Source of the DNA: Choanephora cucurbitarum
Taxonomy: Eukaryota; Mucoromycota; Mucoromycetes; Mucorales; Choanephoraceae
Direction of reading: 5' to 3'
Assembly (NCBI GenBank): GCA_025331435.1
Contig: JAIWNI010000017.1
Span: 186,001 to 250,000, forward strand
Length of the DNA: 64,000 bases
Made by a program: the position numbers and the translations under genes. The notes under the pieces were generated by a model. It saw nothing but the letters and a program-made list of their open reading frames with translations, was not told the DNA's origin and made no database searches. Positions 1 through 14,294 of the stretch are shown here, piece by piece; positions within the stretch are counted from its first letter, which is position 1, and each line of letters begins with the position of its first letter.

Positions 1-113
1 ATATCTGTATTAGTGACGGCTGTGGTTGTTATTTCCAAAGTCTGAATAGTGGAAGTAGAGGCTGTTGCTTTTGATTTGGATAAGCGCGTTCGTTGAGGTG
101 GTTGATCAGCCAT
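1..113 (-). CDS. 5' end of an unrecognised gene (runs off window)
   Basis: A minus-strand reading frame starts at the ATG at 113-111 and stays open to the window edge, giving an N-terminus that begins MADQPPQRTRLSKSKATAST. It is rich in Ser, Thr, Lys and Arg and has no signal peptide or membrane segment, so it looks like a disordered, basic N-terminal tail. The upstream side (higher coordinates) has T- and A-runs typical of promoters here. The product cannot be named from 37 residues. The start is chosen because it is the first ATG and the frame is closed upstream. Confidence 0.45.
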   Translation of the reverse strand, partial: MADQPPQRTRLSKSKATASTSTIQTLEITTTAVTNTD

Positions 114-902
114 GATTCGTTACGCTTTTTTTTTTTAAAAAAAAGCAAGAAAACTGTGGGATAAGAAAAATATAAAATGATGAAATTCTGGATTGTTGAA
201 TTGATTTCAGTGCATAGTTTATGCTTAATCATATTTACAATCAAATAAAAGAGCATAGTTTGAGACAATGAGAACATATTTCTATGTAACAGCACTCAAG
301 CATAAAACAACAAGCTGGTTAGAAAATCATCTTGACAATTCATTAGCATGGTTAATTGATAGTAGCCATTTATCCCCAAGAAGCGTTAAAACAAAGACAC
401 CATATAATGAATACAGGCTCAACTGATATTTTTAAACACTTACAAAAAAAAAGAAACAACATGTCAGAAAATAGTCAGCCTCTACTTGTTTTACCAAGAA
501 AGTAGCACATTGCCACCTGAACTATACAATACGTCAAGATTAAAATGTTGTCAAAATTCTATAAGCGATTGTCAAAGTAAAAGAAAAGAAAGCCCTTTGC
601 AACCGCTTTCTTATGTATTCACTTTCGCTTTGAACGTTTCTTCTAAATAGCATGTACTGTAATGACTGATATGTAGTATTTGTATCGCATCTTGACATAG
701 AAGACCATTGAGATCCAAGGCGATCCCTATAGCAAAGAACACCCATTATGTGTTACGTTACAAAGTTTCTATTATCATTCAACCCTTGTATTGAAAAAAG
801 ACCCCTTTTTCTCTTTTTGATACTGTTCAATTTCATTTGATTCAATTTCATTTAATTCAATTTCTACAGATATATATTATACGGAAGAAAGCGGGAATCA
901 TT
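114..902. other. intergenic: promoter of the edge gene and 3' flank of PFK-2/FBPase-2
   Basis: No supportable gene. The reading frames here are short and have no recognisable domain. The part near 113 should hold the promoter of the edge gene; the part near 903 is the 3' untranslated side of the PFK-2 gene and contains a small tandem repeat (826-864). Confidence 0.5.
826..864. repeat. 15-base tandem repeat, about 2.6 copies
   Basis: The unit ttcaatttcatttga/aa occurs at 826-840 and 841-855, and a partial copy at 856-864, with one substitution between the full copies. It lies just downstream of the PFK-2/FBPase-2 stop codon. No function is suggested. Confidence 0.8.
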
Positions 903-3198
<2,296 letters not shown>

Positions 3199-5207
3199 AA
3201 AATTCTTTTATCTTTTGAGTGAAAAACAACAACAATAAAAACAAAAGAAAAACGAGAGAGAAAAGGAATTTAATGCGCCGAAGTTACACATGGTTTTTTC
3301 TTTTTCTTTCAAAGTTGCACATATTTAGGTGGTACCAAAAATTCTAATTGAAAGTTCTTAATACAAGCAGCTATCATATGCCAGTTGAATTTATCCCGCT
3401 AACAATGCTATAACAACTTCTCAGGTTGGTTTTTCTTTTTCTTTTATTACGTGACACAGCATTGCAAGCCATTAAGGTCTCCTTAGTTATATATTGTTAT
3501 TTTCTCCTTTGCGCAGTTTAGCTCGAGATCTACCGATGTAATGTACAATCTATCAAAAAAAAAATAAAAAAAGTGTCTGATCACATTAGAATGAAGTCAT
3601 TTTAACTATAGTGTAACCATGTTATGTCATTTTCTTGGTTCCTTTTTTTTTGAAAAAGCGTTCAAGTCAGAATAAAAACTAGCTGATAAGCTTAAATGGA
3701 TTAAGCTATTGCTTTCTTTGAAAAAGAAGCAGTACTAAGGAAAGAAGAGAGAGGGAGATAAAGAGGGAGATAAAGAGATAGAAAAAGATGACTAAAAACA
3801 TCAATGATAGCTGTGCAAATTTACGTAGACATGATGAACGTATATTGTGTTAGTTTTTTTTCTTTTCCAGGAAATCCGCTCAAAATAAATAGAGGCTATA
3901 AAATAAAAAACTAATAAAACAGCGCACTGATTTGACTCTGAACTACACAAAATAGAATGGTTGTCATTGATTGGCGTTATTACTACACTAGCTCATTGTA
4001 AAAAGAGAGCCCCATATGCTAAAATAACAGATGGAAAATTTAAAAAATCTTTTAACAATTTCTGACTGTTGACAAACAGCAAAACACAAGTTTGCATTGA
4101 CAACTGACTTGCTAAAGATACCACAAAATCAATGATTGGTATTTGTTTGAAGAAAAAAAAACGAGGAAACACTAAGTCAAGAGGCAATGAATCAAAATGA
4201 ACTATCATTCTCTGATGAAGCTTCTGGAATTATCAAAAACAATTTGATTGACCACCCAATTCTTACTTTGCACGACTTGCTTTCTGACAGCTTCAACATC
4301 AATCTAAGTCTGACAATTATTTATTTTGAAATGTGCGGAATTGGCTTCAGAATAAGAAACAGATGAAAAATGCATGAGGAATAAGATGTCAACATAATCG
4401 AGACATCTTGGAGCGAAACAACTCTCACAAAACTAAGTTCAACTTCTACCAAACTTGAACACATGGTAGGTTGAAGAAAAAGAAAAGAAGATGTTGTCAT
4501 TGTTGTTGCATATCATACAGGAAGCTTCAATTACATTGTCATTGCCGCTATTACATATCATGGTATGAAATTGTATTATGTCAAGTTATCAAAAAGCAAA
4601 GCAGCTGCCGAGGTTTTACTAATTTTTCGAAGCTGCTCTTTGAAAAGTCAGAAGAACGAGTTAAACTCTTGGTCCATCAGCATGGATAAAGCTGCAAACC
4701 ATGTAAGACGATCAGGCGATTCACAAGATAGAGTTTCTCCCTCTTTGTTTATCATCTCTTAATCTCATCGAAGAGTGCTTTTCTGAAGCAAGCTTTCATG
4801 CTAATAGATAGCCATTGACGAAAAGATGCAGCACAGCTCTAGCTGTAAAAGAAGCTAGTAATTCTGTTCCTAGAAACAATTGCTTAGGCTAGGCAAGTCA
4901 CTCAAAGTAATTCTCCTTATCATGCTCGACTCTGGAAAAAAAAAGACCTTTGATGATCTGTCTTATTTTGGCAAAAAGCGAACAATGAGAAATATCTATC
5001 CTATGTCCAGCAAGATGTATTGCATCTCAAAAATAGAGCTAATGTTTTGCACATTTACTTTTTATACTTAATTTCTATAACTGTTTTATGCGCTATAATT
5101 AACAACAATCAAATAAGAAACAAGCTATACTCTACATGTCAAAAGAAACATCGCTATTTATGTACAACTGTATTGATTACAAAAAAAAAGAGACATAAAA
5201 GCAGAAA
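3199..5207. other. intergenic, A/T-rich, with weak coding relics
   Basis: About 2 kb with no intact gene. It holds the PFK-2 promoter side (poly-T and CT runs), short purine repeats near 3745-3780 (gagggagataaa units) and short broken minus-strand frames between about 4200 and 4800 that look like decayed coding sequence. Nothing here has a recognisable complete domain. Confidence 0.4.
4205..4426 (-). pseudogene. possible decayed coding fragment (aldo-keto-reductase-like motif, weak)
   Basis: A minus-strand frame reads RCLDYVDILFLMHFSSV, then a TAG stop, and then continues as IDVEAVRKQVVQSKNWVVNQ before the TGA at 4207-4205. The first block resembles the LDYVDLYLMHF strand of aldo-keto reductases but has one extra residue, and the rest does not obviously match. 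It is a fragment at most. The amino-acid composition looks protein-like, which is the only reason it is listed. Confidence 0.2.
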
Positions 5208-6779
5208 CTATAGAGCAAGTGCTTCGGTTCTCCTAAGAACACCTTTGACCTGAGACATGAAATAAACACTGATCCACATAGCTATGGTCAAGCAAAGCAT
5301 AGGCCATCGCATAGGAAACACATTATCCAGATCCTCGCTCCATCCCATCACAGCTACTAGAAATACACCTCCAATATTGCCTACAGTAAACAAATAACCT
5401 GTTGGGATAATCTCACTCACCGGATAAAAAAGTTCACTAGCAAACTGAAAGAAAGCAGGTGAGATAGCTAACAAAAAAAACCGTAAGAAATTTAAAAAGT
5501 CATTATGTCAAATAAAAAAAAAAGACGATACCATAGGAAGCAATGCCAAAACAGATACAGGACAGGACAACACCTATTACAGATCCAATCTCACAAGAGA
5601 AATAAAGTCCTAAGGTACTTGCAGCAGCAACAGTCGATAACAAGGTACACACTTGACTATACTGAGCTGTCTTGTCAAGATAGTAGCCACCGAATATACT
5701 AGCGGGTACACCCACAAACAACATGAGTGCTCCCAATAAACCGATATACTGTTCATCCATAAATGTACGAAAAGGTGGGATTAGTATCTGTGCCAAAAGA
5801 GTGATGATGGTACATTGTGCACCCATAATGATACTATAAGATATCAACATATAGATAAACCGCTTTTCCTTCCATAATCGCAATGCTTGTTGATCTACTG
5901 AATTCGCAGTTTGCACAATACTGTACATCGTTAACAACAGTAAAAGAGAGCAATATCTTTCCTCTGAGTATCTTTTTTTACCTTCGCCAATAAGGTGGTG
6001 ATTTTTGGAAAGCGTATCGGACAAAGAAAAACACAACCAGACACATGATAAACTAGTCAATCCCATCTTTCTCTCTTTAGTCTATAAGATAGCAATGATA
6101 CAAGTACCAGTAACTTACATTACCTGAAAAAATAACAAGGCAGGAATATCTCTTGAACGACTCGCTTGTTTGACCATCAGGGGAGTAAGAGCACATCCAG
6201 CTGCTACGCCCAAGTTGTTGGCAGAAACAGCAATAGATGTAGCTACATTAATTTCATTCTTTGGAAACCAGGCAACAGCTAGCTGAGGTGGAATGGCCAG
6301 CATAAAGACCTGTGCCACAGCAGCTATCGTTTGACCAGCAAACAACACAAGGAAGCCATAAATTGAAGGAACGGCGCCTAACCAACGTACGCCTGCACCT
6401 AGAGCATTCAGAAAAGCACCAATCATGATGCCGCGTCGAAGACCGTTACCGGGTGATCCTGTCGGTCGATCTTCAAAATAAGGGAACGTAAACTGAATGG
6501 CAAAAGGGTAGATCAACATGTAGACAGACGACAATGCGTTGATGGCGTTCTTGGCTGGTTCTGTACCTTCAAAGTAATATTGCACAAATATATAAACACA
6601 TGGTGCAAAGGTGATCCACCTGCACATTCAATATAGATGAGCCAACCCTGTTATCCATCGCTCAACAAAACTCACATGAGAGCACTTGAAAAAGAGAAAA
6701 ACGAAAATGAAAAGAGAACGAGCCATCGCCAATGGCGATGTTGTTTAGGCTTGAGAAGTGGATTGCGTTCTGGTATCAT
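5208..6779 (-). CDS. MFS transporter of the SLC49/FLVCR type
   Basis: Multi-pass membrane transporter. Four exons splice cleanly: M-I-P-E-R-N-P (start 6779), a junction completing LMWITFAPCVY, a middle exon, and a last junction completing ASYAISPAFFQF. The second exon has the family signature: NALGAGVRWLG, a run through AIPPQLAVAWFP, and ANNLGVAAGCALTPLMV. This pattern fits FLVCR1/2, MFSD7 and DIRC2 relatives, whose animal members move haem, choline or related solutes. About twelve hydrophobic segments can be counted. The N-terminus is short and cytosolic with basic residues, and the C-terminus is short (VKGVLRRTEALAL). The exact acceptor before MGLTSLSC is uncertain, since two in-frame AGs are possible. 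Substrate unknown. Confidence 0.8.
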
Positions 6780-7079
6780 AAAGAATAGAAAGAGAAAATA
6801 TAGCTGAAGGTCATGCTAGACACCAAATGATCTTTATCGGAAACAATTTTGTTCCTTTTTTAGAATAGAAAAAGTCTATAACGAACAAAGCAAGGGTTGC
6901 AATACATTGAGACCCTTAAGCTCTCAATTTGTTTGATTAGAACGAATCTTTCAGTGTTGGAACGACTCATTACTTTTCTTTATTTTAAAGAAGTATTCTT
7001 TTGTCATGTCTTACTTTGAAACAAAAAAAAATTAAGTAACATAATTCTATCATACAAAAGAAGTGTTAAAAAAATTAAA

Positions 7080-8251
7080 TTATGGTTTTTCGGTAGTGAT
7101 GCCAACAACAAGTGCAGTAACAGCAGTAGCTACAATGATACTAAAGACTAAAATGTGCACCATCATTTGCTAAAAAAAAGAAGTCAATCACAGATCTATA
7201 TTACAACAGGTGTTTACTTACTCTTCCATACTTGATCACTTCTTTATCTAATACACGTGTTAAATTGATAGCATCTGCCTTTTGATTGCTCTCTATATCA
7301 CTTGGCTTCTTGACATCTACTTGGTTTGAACTCTTTGATTTTTTATCTTTACGACCAGAATGGTTTTTAAGAAGATGATCTGGAATTTGCCTCTTTTTCA
7401 TCAAACACCGAAGTCCACAAAACCCCGTACGTCCACAAAGCAACATGGAGACAAAGCCAAACATGAGGGAGAAAACAACCATACGAGACCAACGCGACAT
7501 ATGGAGTGTATATGTATTAAACAGGATCATAGGAACTAAAGCCAGATGAAGAAAGGCCATAGTGAGATAAGCAACCACCACACCGTACCTGACGTTCTGA
7601 ACTCCTGTATGAACAAAGTTCTTGAAACTCGTGTTTTTCATAAAACGGTAAGTTTGTTCGTAAGCAGCCTCAAACACATCCGGATGGGTTGTTTCAGCAG
7701 CATGGTACAAAGTGTATTTCAATACGGCTGGATCAACATAGAGTGTCTTGAGTGAATCTGTTTTGTTGAAGAACGTCTTGAGTGTAGCTTCAACTTCTTC
7801 TCGAAAGGGTTGATAACCGTTCCTCTCCCGCATTTCCTTTCGCTCTTTGTCGAATTCAGGTGTATAGCACTGGCTTGGAGGGGGTGATTTGGCTTTCTTG
7901 TTGTCAGGCAACGATTCAAATCGCTCCTTATAATCTTTGTACCAATAGTAGAACTCCAGGTTTTCGCCTGTATGCTCCTTGTTTTGCAGATAACTCTTGA
8001 ATTCATAAAGTGAAATAGGTTGCTTTGTGATGCCTCTCAAGACATGTTCTGTTTTGTTTCAAGAGCAAGACAAACCTATGTCAGTTTGCTTATGATATGC
8101 TTCTATTGACTTTATCCTTACCTAACTCAAGGCCCTTTAATTCGGTTTGGTTTCCTTTGTAAAACCATCGCTTGAAAGACACTGTAAAGTCCTTGAAGAA
8201 ACTGTAACGATAGTTAGGCCCTTCCATAGATGAATGGATTGATTCTTTCAT
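7080..8251 (-). CDS. RGS-domain membrane protein, Rax1-like
   Basis: Three exons: MKESIHSSMEGP..., a large central exon, and a final exon encoding QMMVHILVFSIIVATAVTAL. Joining the first intron gives LEHVLRGITKQPISLYEFKSYL, the start of an RGS fold (helices around ENLEFYYWYKDYKERF and the DPAVLKYTLYHA to RFMKNTSFKNFV blocks, with a long insertion between). Three hydrophobic segments follow: VVVAYLTMAFLHLALVPMIL, MVVFSLMFGFVSMLL and the C-terminal one. An RGS domain followed by a membrane-anchored tail is the layout of yeast Rax1 and similar fungal RGS proteins, which act in polarity and G-protein signalling. The linker before the last helix is rich in Lys and Ser. A role as a GTPase activator is inferred from the fold only. 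Confidence 0.78.
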
Positions 8252-10868
8252 TTGTGGCAAAAAGAAAAATTAATTATCTTTGAGGAGATGAACTCTTGTT
8301 TCTCAATCTATGAAATAAGAATAGATCGCAAAAGGGAAATTAAAGATAGAAGGAAAGAAAGGGAACAATAGTTAATGAAAATCAAAGAGCACTGGCCCAA
8401 TATATATGCATACATAACAGTAGTTTATAATTGCTAAGAGGAGATAGAAACCCATGAATTTTACTTCTCCTTGATTAGAAGGACAACCTTTTGTTCTTAC
8501 GTTTTACTGGTAAATCGTCTCCTATGTTCGTATCATAAAGTTGGAAATAGCTCCTTACCAACTTCTATATGTAAGCTTGGTTCACAAGTGCATGATTTCG
8601 CATAGTTTGTAAGAAAGTTTTTAATCACTGATTTAATGTGAAGGCTTTTGGCTCTCTCTTTCCTCCTTTCTCTCTTTCTTTCTTTTATAGATATGCGTTA
8701 GTTGTATTTCTCTCACAAAGGTCAAGAAGTGCTTTGCTGAACCTGCTTTCTAACTTTTGTGTATGTATGGCTTTTAACGATAAATGAATACTCTTGTTAT
8801 ATGTGCGTGTATAGAAAGTAAATCATTGCCTGCATAACAGAACCAAATCCGGTACATACTACAGAACAATTTGATTCTGAATCCATGCTTCAGTTAGCAA
8901 TATGCATGCAATGTTGAATAGCAATGAAGTTGAAGATAGATAACTTATTTTCGGTTCACTCATACGACAGGCTTCCTTCTTTCCTGGTCTTCGCTAAAGA
9001 GACATAAAGCCACACCATAGCCTTAAGTCAAAGAAGTAAGATGTTCTATAATGTATCCTTTGTCTCTCTTTTCTAAATCGAATAGAGTTCCTTGTCAGAC
9101 TGTGTCTTTTTTCTTTTGATATATGTATTACAATGTTAGCCTTACAAGTTTTATCTGTTTTTTCTTCTTATTTAGCCTAGAATCAGTTGTTGTTTTTTGA
9201 GTTGTAGAGGATCTAACTGCATAAGTCACTTCAGGGAGGAGGCAATAAAAGGTTTTCGGAAGGGAGGTTCCTATGTGTATTAGGAGTGTTAAGAAAAAGT
9301 GAATAACACCCTTAAAATAGGCACTATACTATCTAAAGAAAAAAAAAGCATATCTAACCAAGAGTATCTAATTCTATCGTTTGAAAAAAAGAAAACCACC
9401 GACTCTTTATGGACATAATGAATAAAACATATTGAGACAAAAGAAACCATCCAAAACAATAGTTGAATCAATCTGGACTAGTTATACCAAGCGCCACTTT
9501 AACAAACTGTAGACAAACATTCAATACTCATTAGATGCTACATATTCTAATGTCTATGCTTCATAAGGTGAATCTATTTCATTCATTGTTACTATCAAAT
9601 GCATGTTTTGTTACACTTATCTATTTGTCTCTATCCTCAGCTTTTATCTGCTATATACAAAAGAAAGAAAAAAGAAAAGCCTGTGCGAGTACATGAGAAA
9701 GTTCTTTACTAGCCCTTAAAAAAAGAGTCCCATTAGATTATATGCAGCTATCATTAGTCTGAAAAAAAAAGATATTATTTGACTTTAGTATCAAGCTATC
9801 TCGACAGGAAGACCTGTTACAAAGTATCGTAAACAAAAGTTTTTAAAAAAAAGGGGACACTTCTTAACAGCTACTATTTTTATTTCCCTTTTAGTCTGTT
9901 CACTACACCAGCAAGCTTGCTAAATAAATTAAGCTCTACTTATCTCTCGAAATAGGCTTAAGGTGAAAATGCAGGCGTCAATATTACAAAATTCTTTCAT
10001 AAGAATGATCAGGTAAAAAAAAAGAATAGCTTAACTTGAAATAGAGCTTGTAATTTATACAAAGTGTTTCACTTGTATAATTTACATATTAAAAAGATGC
10101 CAAATTGTCAAATAGAATGAGATGTTGTGCCTTGGAATTTCCATATAATCACTATCCTTATTTGTTGTTCCACAGTGATTTACTTGCACTATATATAGCG
10201 TTGTATGAAGAGCTTCTTTTTCGTTTTATTTTTAAACATGCCACATGTATGCTGAGTTGATTTCCTTTTAGACAATAGAGATAGCCAGTTAATGAATGTA
10301 TATCCTGCTAGTGTTGCCACTGAGAGCTATCGAACATAAACAAGCAACTGTCAATTGTAGGTGAATGACAGTTGTTTGTGTTTGTTACAGAATAATCTCA
10401 ATGCCTGATTGTAATCAAATACATTAAGCATTTCAAACTACGGTTAGACAGTAAGTTGAAAAGAAGAACATTTAAGCCCTGAAGTTGAAATTAATAAAAA
10501 AAAAAAGAAGATTGTTAAATGACACGTGAATTCTATTCAAATCGAATGGAATGATAGAGTGTATCTTTCTAATTGTTTATGCAATTCTAAACGCCATCTG
10601 CAATAAGCTTCTCCTCCCTTTTGCCTCACCAAAAATGGATCTTTCCTAATTCATAAAAATAAATAAATGAGCTCCCAATCATTGCTAAAAAAAGGGAGAG
10701 TTGTGATATCTGAATTTTAAAAAAGATGATACGTATATGATATGTATATTTACAAACAAAACCATGCAGTTATTTTCCCATCATGTACTCCGCTCAAAAT
10801 TTAGAGCTTCCCATCTGCTTCTTTTTGTTTTGTTTTTCTTTCTTTCTTTCTTCATTATTATTTTAAAT
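8252..10868. other. long intergenic region (2.6 kb), no gene seen
   Basis: No reading frame with recognisable content. It is the divergent spacer between the RGS gene (-) and the SAP-domain gene (+), with poly-A/T tracts and CT-rich runs near 8655-8690 and 10810-10860. The last 130 bases include an in-frame upstream ATG (10737) encoding a hydrophobic, Phe-rich stretch; it is treated as leader because its composition differs sharply from the SAP protein. Confidence 0.5.
10523..10528. promoter_or_regulatory. CACGTG E-box upstream of the SAP-domain gene
   Basis: A palindromic CACGTG lies about 340 bases before the chosen start at 10869. This is the classic target of class-B bHLH factors. The window also encodes such a factor (20524-21442), but any link is a guess. 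Confidence 0.3.
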
Positions 10869-12467
10869 ATGGACGAATCAACTGAATATTGGAGAATTAT
10901 CGACTATCCACCTTTCTTTAGCAACATTGACTGGAATGGAAATCAGCCTACCTCTTCGTTTATACCTATGGAGTTTGACCAACAAAAGATACCACCTTCC
11001 TATCAAAACCCTCCACCATTTCAACGTAGACGTAGCTCTTCTGTTGATTTACCCATCAATCCACTCTATCTAAACTCCAACAGATTCATGTTTGGCAACA
11101 CAGAAAACACAATTCATGAAGAAGAACAAGCGCCGTTCAAAGTAGGCTCTTCAGCGGTAAAGAATTGTTATTAAATTAATTATTTACATATATATATAAT
11201 ATTGACGCATTGTTAAAAGACACTTGAATTTCCTGCAAATCAACCAAACAACCATGCTCAGTTTTCTTATAACACACATAATAACAACACTATGTTTCTG
11301 GCAACAGCTGAGTCTCCTTCTCTATCTACTAGTTCTTCAACAAATAATGATGAACATATGATATCACCGCCTCTAAGTCATCAAGGACCATTAGCACCCA
11401 ATCAACCCATGAATACGACTTCCCCAAAGAAGCCACCTACACCACCTGATTCAACAACCAACACATTTTTCCCCGAACTTCACAGGACATCTTACAACAC
11501 AATATTAGGCAAACAACTTCGACAACATCAGAAGCGAAGACGTTCTTCTTCTTTACCGCCTGCTTTTCATACAACCAACAAAAATGTCAACTCAAAAGGA
11601 CCAACACCATTGATATTCACTCAGATCCAAGTGACTGACCCTACACCCATTCAGCACACACAAAAGGCAGCCAAGGTAGATGCACGCCCTATTGCGATTG
11701 AGCGAGTCCATAAAAAGCCACAGATGGCGAAACCCATGGACATTGATCCAATAGAGACACAGAAGAAATTAGATGAACAATTACTTCAATTGAACTTTGA
11801 CGATGTCACTGTTGCTGAGTTAAAAGAGATGCTAAAGGAGCGCGGATTATCGAGTACAGGCAAGAAGGCTGTCTTATCAGATCGTCTAAAGGAAGTCAGA
11901 GATCAATTGATAGCCAAAAGACAGCCTATCAAGCAAGAAGAAGAAGAAGAAGAAAAGAAGGGAACCAAATGGGCTGAACCATGGACTATTCCATCAGAAG
12001 AAACGAAGCCTAATCCAACATGGATCTCTCCTCCTGTCAAGATGGAAACCATTACTGCTTCACCTGCCATTCAGGGCATTGCTGACATGTCTATTCATTC
12101 ACCTGCACCTCCTCCTGTCAAGATGTCATTTTCACCTGTAGCCCAACCTGTAAATACACAACCTACACCACCTTCTGATGCTGCTCTTTTCCCTCAAGAC
12201 TATAGTTACCCACCACCACCTCAACCGATGGTACAAGATGATTTAAATATGAATGGTAGGCTTTAGTGTTTTGTTTCAAGATTGTTTATTGAAGTGATTG
12301 AGACTATAGGCTTATTTGACTTTGACACCATATTGGATGGAAATGCCATCTTATTCCCACCCACACAGTCATCACCACAGCGACAGAATGAAGACTGTAT
12401 ACAGCATGATTGGGATATCAATTGGGACCAAGATAAACTGGACCATTTCTTGACTGAGTTAGTATAA
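10869..12467 (+). CDS. SAP-domain protein, probable nuclear regulator
   Basis: Three exons: 10869-11156, 11220 to about 12250, and a last exon beginning at GLFDFDTILDGN. The N-terminus is MDESTEYWRIIDYPPFF. A SAP motif (DNA/chromatin binding helix-hairpin-helix) reads VTVAELKEMLKERGLSSTGKKA and continues VLSDRLKEV. Around it are long low-complexity Pro/Ser/Thr/Gln stretches, basic patches (KRRRSSS), an acidic Glu run just after SAP, and an acidic, aromatic C-terminus (HDWDINWDQDKLDHFLTEL) that resembles an activation domain. The start at MDESTEYW is preferred over the upstream ATG at 10737, which would add a hydrophobic leader. It lies 0.9 kb from a MEF2-type gene; a myocardin-like coactivator role is possible but no RPEL or leucine zipper was seen. 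Its stop overlaps the next gene by 9 bases. Confidence 0.72.
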
Positions 12468-13303
12468 TAGCTGAATCAGTTCCCTTGAGAGAATCTCTTT
12501 TTCTACAGGAATCAATTCTTTTGAAAATAAACTTTCAAAGCTTGTAACCATGTTTGGAATAACCTCTTTAGGTGTCACTTGTCTGTTGATTTCTTTTGAG
12601 ATAGACGTCACACCTTTCTCTTCTAATCCACAAGGCACGATATGATCAAACCAACTGAGATCGACATTGCAATTGAGTGCCAATCCATGACTACTGACAT
12701 AACGCTGTAGCTGAACACCCAAGGCAGCTATCTTGTGGTCTTGACCTACCCATACGCCTGTGTTCTCTGTTGTGTTTGCCTTGATATTGTATTTTGCACA
12801 ACATTCAATGATCGTTTTCTCTAAGCGAGATACATAACATCTGACATTGAGCTGATTAACATTTCTTTTAGCTTATATCCTTCTTTACTGTCTTGTTTAC
12901 ACTTTACTTGATAATCTCTAATGTCCAGAATAGGATAGGCAATCAATTGACCTGGACCATGAAAGGTCACTTGGCCTCCACGCATTGTCTCAAAATAGTC
13001 AGCGCCTAAGCTTCTCAATCGTCTCTCTTCTTCTATCTCAGTACCACGAATACGTCTACCTGCTGTATAGGTAGGTTTATGTTCTAAGAAGCAGATGATA
13101 TCAGCTGGTTTATCGGTTATTTCTTGCCCTTGTGTTATCCGATGACGTCTTGACACTAAATAAGACTGTAATTTTAATGCATTTTCGTATTTCACTAGAC
13201 CCGGTAATGTTAAATAGCCAATGGGTTTAGTGTTAAGAGGCTTTTTAGTGGTTGCCTCACAAGCGACAGTAGAATAAGTACGACATAAACTTCTTGAGAG
13301 CAT
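12459..13303 (-). CDS. lipoyl(octanoyl) transferase, mitochondrial
   Basis: LipB/LIPT2 family. It transfers the octanoyl group from acyl carrier protein to lipoyl-dependent enzymes (glycine cleavage H protein, pyruvate and 2-oxoglutarate dehydrogenases) in mitochondria. The N-terminus MLSRSLCRTYSTVA is a probable mitochondrial presequence. Exon 1 has FLEHKPTYTAGRRIRG and MRGGQVTFHGPGQLIAYPILDIRDYQ (family motif RGGxxTxHGPGQ). A 57-base intron then joins to LNVRCYVSRLEKTIIECC. Exon 2 has NTGVWVGQDHKIAALGVQ (catalytic Lys region), SSHGLALNCNVDLSWFDHIVPCG and the end of the domain. If the intron is ignored the frame ends at a false stop near 12824. The 3' end overlaps the convergent SAP gene. 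Confidence 0.9.
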
Positions 13304-13373
13304 ATTTAAAAAAAAAATGAATAGGAGAGAAAAGAATAAAATATGAACAAAAAAAAATTTTTTTTTTTATTAT

Positions 13374-14263
13374 TTATGATTTTTGTTTCTTTGGGTTGGT
13401 TCCATCAAGATCGTTACTTTCGTCTATTCCCCTTTTATTATCCCTAACATATCAAAATACATCAACAAGACATCACTCATCTTTTTTCTGTTTATCACTT
13501 ACAGCAATTCAGGTTTCAAAGGCGAAGGTCTGTAATCTCTTTGAGCATGAGGTGGCCAGGAAAATGCATTGTTGTTGGCCACAACAGGTGTCTGATTGAA
13601 ATTCAAAGGACTGGGCAGTTCATTCTGTTGATAGAACTCAGGATAGAAAGTAGAAGGTGAAGGCAAGTTCTGTGCAAACTGAGATGGTAAGGCAGAAGGT
13701 GGGCCTGGTTCAGCTAGACCAGGTCGATTATAATAACTCGCTGCTGTAGCTGTGGATGTAGGTGGTGGCAAAGCTGGTTTAGGCTGTACTGTTTCCTTCT
13801 CTTCCTCTTTTGTTTCGGCTGCATGATGCTTCGATTCACTTACTGGTGATGCCTTATCACCCGTGTCTGGTATCTGTACGCGCAACTTGGGAGGCTTCTT
13901 GCCTGTACTGACATTACTATGGGTGGACATGGTAGGGCTGGCAGGACCATTACTGCCATTTGGGTTAGGAGAAGATAGACTGGAATTGTATTGGAATGAA
14001 GGTTGTCGACTGTGTTGTGCAGAGGGTTGTGGTGAGACAGAATAGGTTTGAGGATAATAGGATTGAGGTGGTGGGGGTGGGGGTGGATGTGGTTGAGAAG
14101 GTAAGATGGCATAAGATTGTGATTGAGATGGTATATTGTTACCAATCATATACATTGGCTGTTGTGGAGGTTGTGGTTGCATGCCATACATATCATAGCC
14201 TTGTTGTAATTGATTACCATATCGCATTTGTCCTTGTTGTTGTTGTTGTGGTGGTGGTGGTGC

Positions 14264-14294
<31 letters not shown>

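Noticed and set aside
4205..4426. Intact aldo-keto reductase
   Set aside because: Only one strand motif is similar, with an extra residue, a stop follows soon after, and other family motifs are missing. At most a relic.
4471..4762. Two plus-strand frames rich in Cys, His and Lys
   Set aside because: Low-complexity starts, no domain, overlapping frames; more likely antisense to decayed sequence.
10737..10868. In-frame upstream ATG giving the SAP protein a hydrophobic N-terminus
   Set aside because: The added sequence is Phe/Leu-rich and comes from a CT-rich leader; a nuclear SAP protein would not be expected to carry it. The ATG at 10869 fits better.
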